Origin: DATATB01 sp036268995 | GTDB taxonomy: Bacteria; Planctomycetota; Planctomycetia; Pirellulales; PNKZ01 | Direction of reading: 5' to 3' | Length of the DNA stretch: 64,000 nt | NCBI GenBank assembly: GCA_036268995.1 | Contig: DATATB010000140.1 | Span: 62,001 to 126,000 of the forward strand | Shown here: positions 45,639 to 54,220 of the stretch, piece after piece | Layout: each line of letters opens with the position of its first letter | Position numbering within the stretch: position 1 is the first letter of the stretch | Made by a program: the position numbers and the translations under genes | The notes under the pieces: generated by a model | What the model was told of the DNA's origin: nothing | The model's database searches: none | The model's input: only the letters and a program-made list of their open reading frames with translations

Positions 45639-45907
45639 AGCCGGTCAATTCCTTTTGCGAAGAGTGGCGGCGAGTGAGCACTCCGGAGGCAAACGGCGTC
45701 GTGCCCCTTGCGGGTTCCGGACTCTTTTTGAGATAAGGCGGCGAGGGGTTTCACCGTGAAGTCCAGTTTACCCAGTCGCCACAAGCCCTTGAAGCATTAA
45801 AACTGCGTACCGGGCCTGTTTCATATCTGCCCCGGCCGCCGAAGCCGGCAAAAGCTAAGCTTCGATACGTCGATCCGCTGTCGATGCCGCCAGGAAATGC
45901 AAGCCTT

Positions 45908-46705
45908 ATGCACTATTTCGAAGTTCTGCTGCTGGGTGTAATCCAGGGAATCGCCGAGTTTCTGCCCATCAGCTCCAAGGGCCACCTGGTGCTCGCGGCC
46001 ACGTTGCTGCACGAGTTTGCGGGGCAAACCCTGCCCGATATGGTCGAATGGACCATCGTTTTGCACGTCGGCACGCTGGCCTCGATTGTCGTGGTCTACT
46101 GGCACCGGCTATGGCGATTGTTCGGGCCAGACCGCCGCGTCATTGGACTGATGGTCGTCGGTACGCTGCCGGCCGTCGTGCTGGGTCTGCCGCTGCACGA
46201 GATTCACGCGCTGCGGCAATGGTTCGGAGACCCCCTCTTGGTCGGGTGCCTGTTGCCGGTCACCGGGTTGCTATTGATTGCCGGCAGCCGCGTCGAGCGC
46301 GGCAAGGTGGACTACGCGCAGATGACGTACACGCAGGCCTTCTTGATCGGCTGCTGCCAGTCGCTGGCCTTGTTGCCCGGCATTTCGCGCAGCGGGACGA
46401 CCATCGTGGCCGGACTGCTGGTGGGCTTGCGGCGCGATTCGGCGGCCACGTTTTCGTTCTTTCTGGCGATTCCGGCGATTCTGGGCGCCGCGGTGCTCGA
46501 GACCAAGGACCTGCTGGCCACCGGCAGCGAAGAACCTGCCGGAATGCTCGCCTTCGGCGTGCTGGTTTCGTTCATCGTCGGCATCGCTTCGCTCAAGCTG
46601 TTGCTGCGCTCGCTCAACCACGGGCATCTGGCATGGTTCGCCTGGTGGTGTATTCCGGTCGGGCTGGTCGTGGTCGTTTGGCAATGCTTTTCGCGAATTT
46701 TGTAA
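45908..46705 (+). CDS. uppP: Undecaprenyl-diphosphate phosphatase
   Basis: A 265-residue polytopic membrane enzyme (about eight helices) that dephosphorylates undecaprenyl diphosphate to recycle the lipid carrier for peptidoglycan and glycan synthesis. The two active-site motifs are present: 'EFLPISSKGHLVLA' at residues 17-30 (usually ISSSGH; here SSKGH) and 'LLPGISRSGTTIVAGLL' near 156-172. Start set at ATG 45908 with AGGAAA ten bases upstream; an ATG at 45884 would add eight residues. It is divergent from the giant-protein operon, with a 245-bp region between holding no gene. Confidence 0.95.
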   Translation: MHYFEVLLLGVIQGIAEFLPISSKGHLVLAATLLHEFAGQTLPDMVEWTIVLHVGTLASIVVVYWHRLWRLFGPDRRVIGLMVVGTLPAVVLGLPLHEIHALRQWFGDPLLVGCLLPVTGLLLIAGSRVERGKVDYAQMTYTQAFLIGCCQSLALLPGISRSGTTIVAGLLVGLRRDSAATFSFFLAIPAILGAAVLETKDLLATGSEEPAGMLAFGVLVSFIVGIASLKLLLRSLNHGHLAWFAWWCIPVGLVVVVWQCFSRIL

Positions 46706-46723
46706 TCGAGTTCACGTGCTCGA

Positions 46724-46740
46724 GAGCGTCATCGACGCTC
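46724..46740 (+). terminator. Hairpin downstream of uppP
   Basis: Perfect 7-bp stem GAGCGTC / GACGCTC with a 3-nt loop, 18 bases after the uppP stop. No T-tract follows, so factor-independent termination is uncertain. Confidence 0.35.
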
Positions 46741-46811
46741 GCTGGTGACCGCCGTGCGGCTGCCATAGAATGACAACCGCCGTTCAAAGTCCCGTCGGGA
46801 GATCGCCTGCG

Positions 46812-47849
46812 ATGCAACGTCTCACGTGGCTCAGTGTGTCGATCATCATTTCGCTGGCCGGCGCCGTGGCCTTCGGCTCGGAAGAAGAACCGGCGGAACT
46901 GGCCATGCGGCAGTTGGCCGGCCTGGGCGGCCGGGTGTCGATCTCGAAGGTCGATGACAACGTGGCCACGCATGTCGATTTACATGCGGCGAACGTCCGC
47001 GACGCCGATCTCGCACAGCTCAAGCAACTGCCCGACGTGCGTTCGCTCGACCTGGCGCGGACGCGCATCACCGACGCCGGGCTGGCCGTGATCGGCCGGT
47101 TGCGTCAGTTGCGCGAACTCGATCTGGCCCAAACGAGCGTTTCGGACGCCGGCTTGCGGCAGCTAGGGCAGCTCACGGAATTGCGCCGATTGGATCTCAG
47201 CGGCACTCGGATCGATGGTTCAGGCTTCGACGCCCTGCGAGGGCTCAGCCATCTCGAAGAGCTCGACCTGTTCGGCACCCGTTTCAACGATGACGGCATG
47301 CGAAACCTCGCGCGTCTGACAGGGCTCGAAATCTTGTACTTGCGAACCACCAGGGTTTCCGATCGCGGACTGGCGTCGTTGGAGTCGCTCAAGCAGCTGC
47401 ACACGCTCAGCCTGCGCGGCACCAAGACCACGGATGCCGGCTTGAAACACATCGAGCCGCTGACCAATCTGACCTGGCTGGGACTCAAAGACACGGCGAT
47501 CACCGACGCCGGATTGACGAGCATCGCGAAACTCGAAAACCTGAATTGGCTGGGCCTCAAGAATACGACCATCACCGATGCCGGCATCGCGCATCTCAAG
47601 GACCTGAAGAAACTGAGCTATCTCGGCATCGGCGGCACCAATATCACCGACGCCGGCTTGCGCGAGCTCGCCCATTTTCGCAGCCTCAAAATGCTCAGCG
47701 TCGACGACACGCGCGTGACCGGCGCGGGACTGGAGTATTTGAGCGGGCTCAAAGGCCTCGAATGGCTCAACGTGAGCGCAACCAACGTGAGCGACGGCGC
47801 CGTCGAAGCGCTCAAAGAAACGCTGCCGGATCTCGAAGTCATCAATTGA
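46812..47849 (+). CDS. Secreted leucine-rich-repeat protein
   Basis: A 345-residue protein with a signal peptide (1-21, 'SLAGAVAFGS') and about eleven ribonuclease-inhibitor-like LRRs of 24 residues, 'ITDAGLxxLxxLxxLxxLxLxxT', spanning most of the length. Repeats of this form are abundant in planctomycetes, usually secreted or membrane-linked, and are thought to mediate protein binding. No catalytic domain. Start taken at ATG 46812 because it directly opens the signal peptide; the frame has an earlier ATG-like start at 46770. The next gene begins 26 bp after its stop, so they may be cotranscribed. Confidence 0.87.
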   Translation: MQRLTWLSVSIIISLAGAVAFGSEEEPAELAMRQLAGLGGRVSISKVDDNVATHVDLHAANVRDADLAQLKQLPDVRSLDLARTRITDAGLAVIGRLRQLRELDLAQTSVSDAGLRQLGQLTELRRLDLSGTRIDGSGFDALRGLSHLEELDLFGTRFNDDGMRNLARLTGLEILYLRTTRVSDRGLASLESLKQLHTLSLRGTKTTDAGLKHIEPLTNLTWLGLKDTAITDAGLTSIAKLENLNWLGLKNTTITDAGIAHLKDLKKLSYLGIGGTNITDAGLRELAHFRSLKMLSVDDTRVTGAGLEYLSGLKGLEWLNVSATNVSDGAVEALKETLPDLEVIN

Positions 47850-47875
47850 CGATCATCACGTCCCCGGGGGCCGCC

Positions 47876-48910
47876 ATGAATTGCACGCTTGCGATCGCGT
47901 TGTTGCTTACCGGCGTGGCTGGCGGCACGGACCTGCCGCCGCCCAGCGGCGAGCAGATCGTTGCTCCCGAGGCACGCCTCGAGTTGCTGTTTACCCGCAC
48001 GGCGGCTATTCACGGCGGCCTCACGGAAGGTCCGGCCGCGGCGCCCGATGGTTCGATTTACTTTTCCGACATTCCGGAGGGGGCCGATCGCGGCATGATT
48101 CTGCGCTGGGATCCGCGCAGTCGCACAACGACCGTCTTCACGGACGATAGCCACAAGTCCAACGGCCTGGCGTTCGATCCGCAAGGCAACCTGGTCGCTT
48201 GCGAAGGCGCCGACGAGGGAGGCCGAGCCATTGTCCGCTGGGACATCCAGACCAAACAGCGCACCGTGCTGGCCGATCGCTACCAGGGCAAACGCTTCAA
48301 TGCCCCCAACGATCTGTGCATCGACCACCTGGGCCGAATTTATTTCACCGATCCAAAATACCTGGGCTCCGAGCCGCGTGAACTGGAGCACCGCGCCGTC
48401 TATCGAATTGACCCCAGCGGCGAGGTCGTCGAAGTGACTCACGAAGTCTCGAAGCCCAACGGCATTGCGCTAGGCCTGGATGAGCGCGTGCTTTATGTCG
48501 CCGAGCACGACAACGGCACCGACCGCATCGGCGCTGGCGACTCGCCGCCCAAGCCAGGCGCCATGCGCATCGAGGCGTTTGCCCTGCGGCCCGATGGGCT
48601 GGTGAGCAAACACCTGCCGCCGGTCGTAGACTTCGGCAGCCGCAAAGGCTGCGATGGAATGACGGTCGATCGCCAGGGACACTTACTGCTGACCGTGCGT
48701 GATCCGGCGCGGCCCGGCGTGCTGGTCGTCGATACGCAGGGACGCGAGCTGGGTTTTATTCCCACCGGGCCGGTCAATCAAACGGACAAGAATCCGATTG
48801 GCCTACCCAGCAATGTCGAGTTCGGCCGCGGCCAGGAGGCCAAGACGCTCTACATCACGGTCGATCGCAGCTTGTATCGCATCCCTTTGCGAATCGAGGG
48901 TGCCAAGTAG
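47876..48910 (+). CDS. Secreted SMP-30/gluconolactonase-family protein
   Basis: A 344-residue six-bladed beta-propeller of the SMP-30/gluconolactonase type preceded by a short signal peptide (1-17). 'GGLTEGPAAAPDGSIYFSDI' carries the first metal-ligand Glu; 'FNAPNDLCIDHLGRIYFTDP' the Asn/Asp ligands; 'VSKPNGIALGLDE' and 'GCDGMTVDRQGHL' the remaining Asn and Asp. It should hydrolyse a sugar lactone or act on a related substrate in the periplasm or outside the cell. The TAG stop is embedded in the third copy of the GTAG...GAGCCGAG repeat. Confidence 0.9.
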   Translation: MNCTLAIALLLTGVAGGTDLPPPSGEQIVAPEARLELLFTRTAAIHGGLTEGPAAAPDGSIYFSDIPEGADRGMILRWDPRSRTTTVFTDDSHKSNGLAFDPQGNLVACEGADEGGRAIVRWDIQTKQRTVLADRYQGKRFNAPNDLCIDHLGRIYFTDPKYLGSEPRELEHRAVYRIDPSGEVVEVTHEVSKPNGIALGLDERVLYVAEHDNGTDRIGAGDSPPKPGAMRIEAFALRPDGLVSKHLPPVVDFGSRKGCDGMTVDRQGHLLLTVRDPARPGVLVVDTQGRELGFIPTGPVNQTDKNPIGLPSNVEFGRGQEAKTLYITVDRSLYRIPLRIEGAK

Positions 48911-48933
48911 GGGCCGCGAGCCGAGCGGCCCTG
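48907..48933. repeat. Dispersed repeat, copy 3 (single arm, supplies stop codon)
   Basis: GTAGGGGCCGCGAGCCGAGC followed by GGCCCTG: a variant of the left arm at 6382 and 10849. Both halves of its stem carry compensating changes, so the hairpin is kept (GGCCGC/GCGGCC in place of GTGCCG/CGGCAC). The TAG at 48908-48910 ends the lactonase gene. No right arm is seen. Confidence 0.75.
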
Positions 48934-48956
48934 ATCTGAGACGCCGCCAACAATCG

Positions 48957-49763
48957 TCAACGACTTTGCGAAGCCGTTTGCACCGGGCTGGTGGGCGGAA
49001 CGGTCTGGGGTCGTGACTCGGCCGCCTTGATCGCTTGCTGGGCGGCGGACATCGCCATGTTCAGCTCGGCCAGGTTGAAGTACGGATACGAGCTGCCGTC
49101 GGCCCGCTGGACGCGCTTGGCGGCCAGTTGTTGCCAGCTCATGTTGTTGTTCAGATGCCAGGCTGCCGCCTGCGCCACGCGTTGCGGGAGCTGCCCCAGC
49201 ATGCTGCACAATTCGCGGACGCCGGGCTTGGTGGTCACGCTCTCGATCGGTTGCAATTGATAGGTGGCCGTGGGACGCGGCTCGGCCTTGCCATGTTCGA
49301 GGCAGACGCAAGGCACCCTGATCTCGGCGACTTTTTCGGGAGCGACGTTGAACATGCCGCCGCCCATGCCGCCACCCATGCCACCGCGGCCGCCGCCCAT
49401 GCCCATCCCCATGCTCTGCATGCCGCCGCCCATGCCGCCGCGATTGCCGCCACCCATGCCGCCCATGCCGCCCATTTGAGCCAGGATCTGCACCGCGCCG
49501 GCTGCCTTGGGCAATTCGACTCGTAGCGGCTTCTCGGTCTTGTTCGTGATGAAGATGCGGCCAGTGGTCGAGTCCTTCGGGATGAACTTGACCTCGATCT
49601 GGCCCGCCTTGATTCCGGCAAACATCTTGATGCTTTCGGTGGGCGGTTGCGCGTCGCGCGGCGCCGCCGTGTCGGCCGCCCCCGAGAAGCTGCTACCGGC
49701 GGCCAGGCAAAGACCCGTCACCAAAGCCAACGCTAGCGGCCCGCCGAACCTGATTTGATGCAT
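48957..49763 (-). CDS. Secreted protein with Gly/Met-rich insert
   Basis: A 268-residue protein with a signal peptide (1-29), an N-terminal beta-rich domain (about 42-95, 'IEVKFIPKDSTTGRIFITNK'), a low-complexity Gly-Met-rich stretch (97-137, built from MGG and GGM) and a C-terminal domain (145-250) with 'TTKPGVRELCSMLGQLP' and 'AAWHLNNNMSWQQLA'. No known family. Met- and Gly-rich strings can bind Cu(I) or give flexibility; both are speculation here. It ends head to tail against the lactonase gene and lies downstream of the asparaginase-like gene on the same strand, about 250 bp away. Confidence 0.75.
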   Translation of the reverse strand: MHQIRFGGPLALALVTGLCLAAGSSFSGAADTAAPRDAQPPTESIKMFAGIKAGQIEVKFIPKDSTTGRIFITNKTEKPLRVELPKAAGAVQILAQMGGMGGMGGGNRGGMGGGMQSMGMGMGGGRGGMGGGMGGGMFNVAPEKVAEIRVPCVCLEHGKAEPRPTATYQLQPIESVTTKPGVRELCSMLGQLPQRVAQAAAWHLNNNMSWQQLAAKRVQRADGSSYPYFNLAELNMAMSAAQQAIKAAESRPQTVPPTSPVQTASQSR

Positions 49764-50013
49764 GGCTTCGCTCCGGAAAAAAAGACTGGCCAGCGACTGG
49801 CTTGAGATCAGAAAAAATCCTCACCTGCCCCGGAGTGGCTGGACCCGCGCCGACGCGAGCCAGCCGCCAACTTGAATACAGCGTAATTTTGTCGCAAGCG
49901 TTTTCCAAGCAAAAGATTTGTCGAAGAGGTCAAACCAATCCCGGAATGAACGCACTATGGGGGTTAGTATCCCCATTAATAATGGGTTTTGCAAACTCCC
50001 TACGCGCGGCGGC

Positions 50014-51105
50014 TCAATCGTCCTCCGGCTCGCCTTGATACAGGCCTGCGCAGGGCTCGTGGCGCGTGCCGTGCTGGTCGGTGACTGCGAACTTGGCATT
50101 GGTCCACATCGAGACTCCGGCGTGCTCGCCGTCTTTGCCGAGCAAGTAGAGCTTGAGATTAAAGTTCGGCCGGCCGGCGGCATTGCGCAGCCGGGCAGAC
50201 GTTGCAGCGGCCACGCGGCGGAGCAGCTCGAGCCCCGCTTCGCGCGGCGACATGCCGGAGCGCATCAGCTCCACGGCCACAACGCTCGAGCAATTGGCCA
50301 GGTTCGCCTCGCCGCGGCCCGTGCTGCCGCAGGAGCCCACCTCGTTATCGACATAAAGTCCGGCTCCGATGATTGGCGAATCACCGACGCGGCCGGGCAT
50401 TTTGAAGGCCAGCCCGCTGGTGGTGGTCACGCACGAGATATCGCCGGCAGGATTGACGGCCGAACAGTGGATCGTGCCCGTCGGGCGTTTGAAGAACTTC
50501 AGGACCTCGGGATCGACGTCCTCCGGCGGCGGCGCGATCCAATCGTCCTTGTTGGAGAGGCTCTGTTTCCAATACAGCCAAATCTTTCGGGCTTTTTCCG
50601 TCAGCAGGTTTTCTTCCTTGAAGCCCTGAGCCCGAGCAAATTGCAAAGCGCCCGCGCCGACCAGCAGCACGTGATCGGTCTGCTCCATGACCAGCCGAGC
50701 GACTTTCGACGGGTTCTTGATGTTTTGCAAGGCCGCGACCGCTCCGGCCCGATGCGTCGGACCGTGCATCACGGCCGCATCCAGCTCGACGACACCGTCT
50801 TCGTTGGGCAGTCCGCCATAGCCGACCGTCATGTCTTCGGGGTCATCTTCCACCAGGTTCACGCCGGCAATGACGGCATCCAGCGGGTCGGCGCCGGCGA
50901 CGATTCGCTCGTAGGCCAGACGCGTGGCCTCGAGCCCGTTGGCCGAGGAGATCACCTTGATATTGCCCGAGGGTTTTCGCACGGCTGCGGTTCTCTTGAC
51001 CAGCGGATCAGCGGCGGCGGCCGGCTGGGCCAGCCCGACGGCTGCCAGGCCGGTGGCGGCGCCGCTTAAGAAATTCCGCCGTGATGTGGGATGTTTTTCC
51101 GGCAT
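50014..51105 (-). CDS. TAT-exported N4-(beta-N-acetylglucosaminyl)-L-asparaginase / asparaginase 2 family
   Basis: A 363-residue Ntn hydrolase. The N-terminus 'SRRNFLSGAATG' is a twin-arginine signal. The nucleophile threonine is in 'RPTGTIHCSAVN', where autocleavage would separate the alpha and beta subunits; 'TTTSGLAFKMPGRVGDSPIIG' and 'LYVDNEVGSCGSTGRGE' closely follow bacterial glycosylasparaginases. The enzyme removes GlcNAc-asparagine links from glycopeptides, or acts on asparaginyl or isoaspartyl bonds. Signal and family agree with a periplasmic location. Codon use is like that of the surroundings. Confidence 0.9.
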   Translation of the reverse strand: MPEKHPTSRRNFLSGAATGLAAVGLAQPAAAADPLVKRTAAVRKPSGNIKVISSANGLEATRLAYERIVAGADPLDAVIAGVNLVEDDPEDMTVGYGGLPNEDGVVELDAAVMHGPTHRAGAVAALQNIKNPSKVARLVMEQTDHVLLVGAGALQFARAQGFKEENLLTEKARKIWLYWKQSLSNKDDWIAPPPEDVDPEVLKFFKRPTGTIHCSAVNPAGDISCVTTTSGLAFKMPGRVGDSPIIGAGLYVDNEVGSCGSTGRGEANLANCSSVVAVELMRSGMSPREAGLELLRRVAAATSARLRNAAGRPNFNLKLYLLGKDGEHAGVSMWTNAKFAVTDQHGTRHEPCAGLYQGEPEDD

Positions 51106-51688
51106 ACGGGCGATCTCGCGGGCCGAGCGGGGATTGCAAGTCGGTCATGAGTATGGCCGGCGTCGGTGGCCGAGAAAAGAGGCGAGCCAGACGCCCAGGC
51201 CGGCGGAGTTTCCGGCGGCACCGGCAAACCGGCTGCCCCCCGCCCTAGCGATCAGCACGATTTTTTCGGAAATAGAGCCCCAGCCGGAATCCCAATCTGA
51301 CGATAGTAAGCATAGCTCTCTTTTTGCCGCTGGCACGCGACGAACGGGATATAGTGCAGCCGGCCCGACCACATGGGCCGGATGCGACCCCACGGCAGGT
51401 GGAACCATCCCCACTTGCCAACTCCCGTCGAGTGCGAGTCAGCCACCGATACTTGCTCTTCACGGCTTCCGCCAGTTGCCGTGAAGGGCATTTTTTTTGC
51501 GCGCTCATCGGTGCCTGCGGGGCGGCTGTCGCGCGCGGGCCAAAAAACCGCGCGCAAAACCACCGTTTCCAGGGTTCATTTTGCCGCGTGCCGTGAATAA
51601 GATCGCACGTACGGCAAATTGTCGCGGCCGCAGGTCGCCAGCCGTGCCGGACTCGGGGTGCTGGAAATAGCAAGCAAGGTTTGGACGA
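51106..51688. other. Long intergenic region with structured leader
   Basis: 583 bases between divergent genes. I cannot support a gene, though a 103-codon minus-strand frame at 51252-51563 has partly gene-like third positions. Two perfect inverted repeats are present: 51458-51486 followed by eight T, and GCGCGCGG/CCGCGCGC at 51531-51555. Composition is less GC-rich than the neighbouring genes. Confidence 0.5.
51458..51498 (+). terminator. Intrinsic-terminator-like hairpin in the esterase leader
   Basis: Perfect 9-bp stem CTTCACGGC / GCCGTGAAG with an 11-nt loop, then four bases and eight consecutive T (51491-51498). No plus-strand gene lies directly upstream, so it may end a short leader transcript ahead of the esterase gene at 51689. 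Confidence 0.5.
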
Positions 51689-52609
51689 ATGGCACGCTAC
51701 CGCGGTGTTTTGTCGCTGATGCTCGTTTTTCTTGCGCTGCCGGCGGCTGCTGCACCGCGATTGGACACGGCGAAAATGCCCACGCCACAGTTGCTCTGGC
51801 CATCGGGCGCACCAGGCGCCAAGGGCGATCTGGACGAAGATAAGCCGGCGCTCTGGGTCTTTCTGCCGCCCGAGTCGAAGGCGGTGGGCACGGCGGTCGT
51901 CGTTTGTCCCGGCGGGGGTTACGCGCATCTGGCCATCGGCCACGAAGGCAAGGATGTGGCCGAGTGGCTCAACTCGTTGGGCATCGCAGCGTTTGTGCTG
52001 CGCTATCGGCTCGCTCCGCGCTACCAGCATCCCGCGCCGCTGCTGGACGTGCAGCGCGCCGTACGCACCGTGCGCGCCGGGGCCGACTATTGGCACATCG
52101 ATCCGGCGCGAATTGGCGTGCTGGGCTTTTCGGCCGGCGGCCACCTGGCCTCGACCATCGGCACGCACTTCGATCCAGGCGAATCCGCGGCCAAAGATCC
52201 GATCGACAAGGTGGGCTGCCGCCCCGACTTTCTGATTCTCGCCTATCCGGTCATCTCACTCGGCAGCGACTATTCGCACGCCGGCAGCCGCAAGAACCTG
52301 CTCGGCGACAATCCCGAAACGGCCTTACTTGAGAGTCTCTCGAACGAAAAAGTCGTGACGCCCGAGACCCCGCCGACTTTTCTGTTCCACACCAATGCGG
52401 ACACCGGCGTGGTGCCTGAAAACAGCGTGTTGTTTTACCTCGCCTTGCGCAAAGCCAAAGTTCCGGCCGAAATGCACATTTTCGAACACGGCCGGCACGG
52501 CATTGGGCTGGCCCCCGATGATCCGGCCGCTTCGATCTGGCCGACGCTGTGTGCCAACTGGCTGCGTGGCTGCGGCGTGCTTCACGCCCAGCCGGCCAAG
52601 ACGAACTAA
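51689..52609 (+). CDS. Secreted alpha/beta hydrolase (BD-FAE/acetylxylan-esterase-like)
   Basis: A 306-residue esterase with a signal peptide (1-22). 'VVVCPGGGYAHLAIGHEG' is the oxyanion-hole region, 'LGFSAGGHLAS' holds the nucleophile serine, 'HTNADTGVVPENS' the acid and 'EHGRHGIGLAPDD' the histidine. The pattern is that of BD-FAE/AXE1-like carbohydrate esterases, which remove acetyl or feruloyl groups from plant polysaccharides. The substrate is inferred. It is preceded by an unusually long leader and followed 12 bp later by truB, an odd pairing that suggests readthrough rather than shared function. Confidence 0.87.
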   Translation: MARYRGVLSLMLVFLALPAAAAPRLDTAKMPTPQLLWPSGAPGAKGDLDEDKPALWVFLPPESKAVGTAVVVCPGGGYAHLAIGHEGKDVAEWLNSLGIAAFVLRYRLAPRYQHPAPLLDVQRAVRTVRAGADYWHIDPARIGVLGFSAGGHLASTIGTHFDPGESAAKDPIDKVGCRPDFLILAYPVISLGSDYSHAGSRKNLLGDNPETALLESLSNEKVVTPETPPTFLFHTNADTGVVPENSVLFYLALRKAKVPAEMHIFEHGRHGIGLAPDDPAASIWPTLCANWLRGCGVLHAQPAKTN

Positions 52610-52621
52610 CGCCGCGTGCCG

Positions 52622-53497
52622 ATGCAACCCAGCGGCCTGATCAATGTGCTCAAGCCCGGCGGCATGACGTCGCGGGCCGTGGTGGATCGCGTCCAGCGCT
52701 GGGTACGGCCAGCCAAAGTGGGCCACGCCGGCACCTTGGATCCACTCGCCACCGGCGTGCTGGTCGTCTGCGTGGGGCCCGCCACGCGCTTGATCGAATA
52801 TGTGCAGCGGCTGCCCAAACGCTATACCGGCACCTTTCTGCTCGGCCGCCAGAGCACGACCGAAGACATCGAGGGCGAGGTCATCGAACTGCCCGACGCG
52901 CGCCGGCCAACGCGCGAGGAACTGGAACATGCGGCTGCTCGCCTCGTCGGCACGATCCAGCAGCGGCCGCCGCAATTCTCGGCTCTGAAAGTGGCCGGCC
53001 GCAGGGCCTATGATCTGGCGCGGCGCGGTGAGCAGGTGGATCTCGCCCCGCGCGAAATCACCATTTATCGCTGCCAACTTGGCGAGTTCGAGTATCCGCG
53101 GTTCGTGCTCGACATCGAGTGCAGCGGCGGAACCTACGTCCGCTCGCTGGGACGCGACCTGGCCGAAAGCGTCGGCTCGGCTGCCGTGATGTCGGCCCTC
53201 GTGCGGACCGCTATCGGGCATTTTAATATCGCCAATGCCTGGCCCCTCGATCGTTTGAACGCCGACACGCTCGGCCAGGCCCTGCTGCCGACGGCCGAAG
53301 CCGTACGCGCGCTGCCGGCCATCGTGCTCTCGCCGGCCGAAGCCATCCGCATCGGCCTCGGGCAAACCATTGACACGCCAGCGCCGGATGCGATGGCGCA
53401 TGATCTGGCGGCCTTCGACGACCAAGGCCGGCTGGTCTCGATCCTCCGCCGGCGCCCCGACGGCAGCCTCGGCCCCATCCGCAATTTTCCGGTTTGA
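52622..53497 (+). CDS. truB: tRNA pseudouridine(55) synthase TruB
   Basis: A 291-residue enzyme making pseudouridine 55 in the T-loop of tRNAs. 'LINVLKPGGMTSRAVVDRV' and the catalytic motif 'KVGHAGTLDPLATGVLVVC' (D40) are diagnostic, with 'QQRPPQFSALKVAGRRAYDLAR' and 'CSGGTYVRSLGRDLAE' further on. The C-terminus is a short PUA-like part. ATG 52622 was preferred over an in-frame GTG six bases earlier. In many bacteria truB lies behind rbfA and infB; here it stands behind an esterase gene. Confidence 0.95.
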   Translation: MQPSGLINVLKPGGMTSRAVVDRVQRWVRPAKVGHAGTLDPLATGVLVVCVGPATRLIEYVQRLPKRYTGTFLLGRQSTTEDIEGEVIELPDARRPTREELEHAAARLVGTIQQRPPQFSALKVAGRRAYDLARRGEQVDLAPREITIYRCQLGEFEYPRFVLDIECSGGTYVRSLGRDLAESVGSAAVMSALVRTAIGHFNIANAWPLDRLNADTLGQALLPTAEAVRALPAIVLSPAEAIRIGLGQTIDTPAPDAMAHDLAAFDDQGRLVSILRRRPDGSLGPIRNFPV

Positions 53498-53530
53498 AAT
53501 GATGGCGAAGCCGGGCTTTGGAAGCCTGCT

Positions 53531-54220
53531 TTAGAGGATATCGCGAGGGCGATATCCGGCCAAGCGCACGGCTTCGGCGTAGGCCACGCCGCAACTGCGG
53601 CCGCGGTAGGCGGCCAGCACTTCTTTGGCCTGCTGGGCCGCGTCGGGATGCTGTGGATCGTAAGGCTGGTTGCGGACGAAGGCCATTAACCGGCCCAGCC
53701 ACGCCCTGGCGGCTACCCATTCGTCGCTGATATCGACAAAGTCCGTCGGCTCGAAGCCGATCGTATGCCGTGGGCCGTTGTCGTACAGGTAGATCTCGCG
53801 GGCCGCGCGCACGGGCCGCTTGTCCACGAAGCTCGCCGCCTGCCGTAGCGCCACGCCGCTCAACTGCGAAGCCACGACATGATCGTCGTGATAATCGTTG
53901 GTCCAGAGCATGAAGGCCACGTCCGGCTGCACTTCGGCCACGACCTCGGCCACGGCTCGCTTGTTGGCCGTGTTCACGTCGAACTGATGACTGCGGAAGT
54001 TCAAGAACCGCATCTCGACGCCCTGATCACGCGCCAGGCGGATGCTCTCTTCGACAAGCTGGCGATGCCGGTCGCCGATGGGCGCCCAATTTGTGTAATC
54101 GCCGATCAGCGACAGCACGACCACGCGATAGTTCTTACGAACCGCCTTAAGCAGGATGCCGGGGATCCCGAACACGCAATCGTCGTAATGCGCGCCGATC
54201 GCCAGCAGCGTTTTGCTCAT
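53531..54220 (-). CDS. PIG-L/LmbE-family deacetylase
   Basis: A 229-residue zinc deacetylase of the PIG-L (LmbE) family, which remove N-acetyl groups from GlcNAc-type substrates. The Zn motif, usually AHPDD, reads 'GAHYDDCVFG', and the second motif is 'NDYHDDHVVAS' (HxDH type), so the ligands are kept with a Pro to Tyr change. No signal peptide is seen, so it probably acts in the cytoplasm. The ATG overlaps the TGA of the upstream STN-protein gene by four bases, making it the third gene of the pseudokinase operon. Substrate not determinable; glycan or cofactor precursor is likely. Confidence 0.9.
   Translation of the reverse strand: MSKTLLAIGAHYDDCVFGIPGILLKAVRKNYRVVVLSLIGDYTNWAPIGDRHRQLVEESIRLARDQGVEMRFLNFRSHQFDVNTANKRAVAEVVAEVQPDVAFMLWTNDYHDDHVVASQLSGVALRQAASFVDKRPVRAAREIYLYDNGPRHTIGFEPTDFVDISDEWVAARAWLGRLMAFVRNQPYDPQHPDAAQQAKEVLAAYRGRSCGVAYAEAVRLAGYRPRDIL

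Noticed and set aside
49959..49986. Overlapping small hairpins (GGGG/CCCC and CCCATT/AATGGG) downstream of the asparaginase-like gene
   Set aside because: Short stems and no T-tract on the minus strand, so evidence for a terminator is too weak.
51252..51563. 103-codon minus-strand frame in the 51 kb intergenic region
   Set aside because: The last 50 codons look partly gene-like, but the start is unclear, it runs through the two hairpins and the product matches nothing I know. Left as unresolved, not called.
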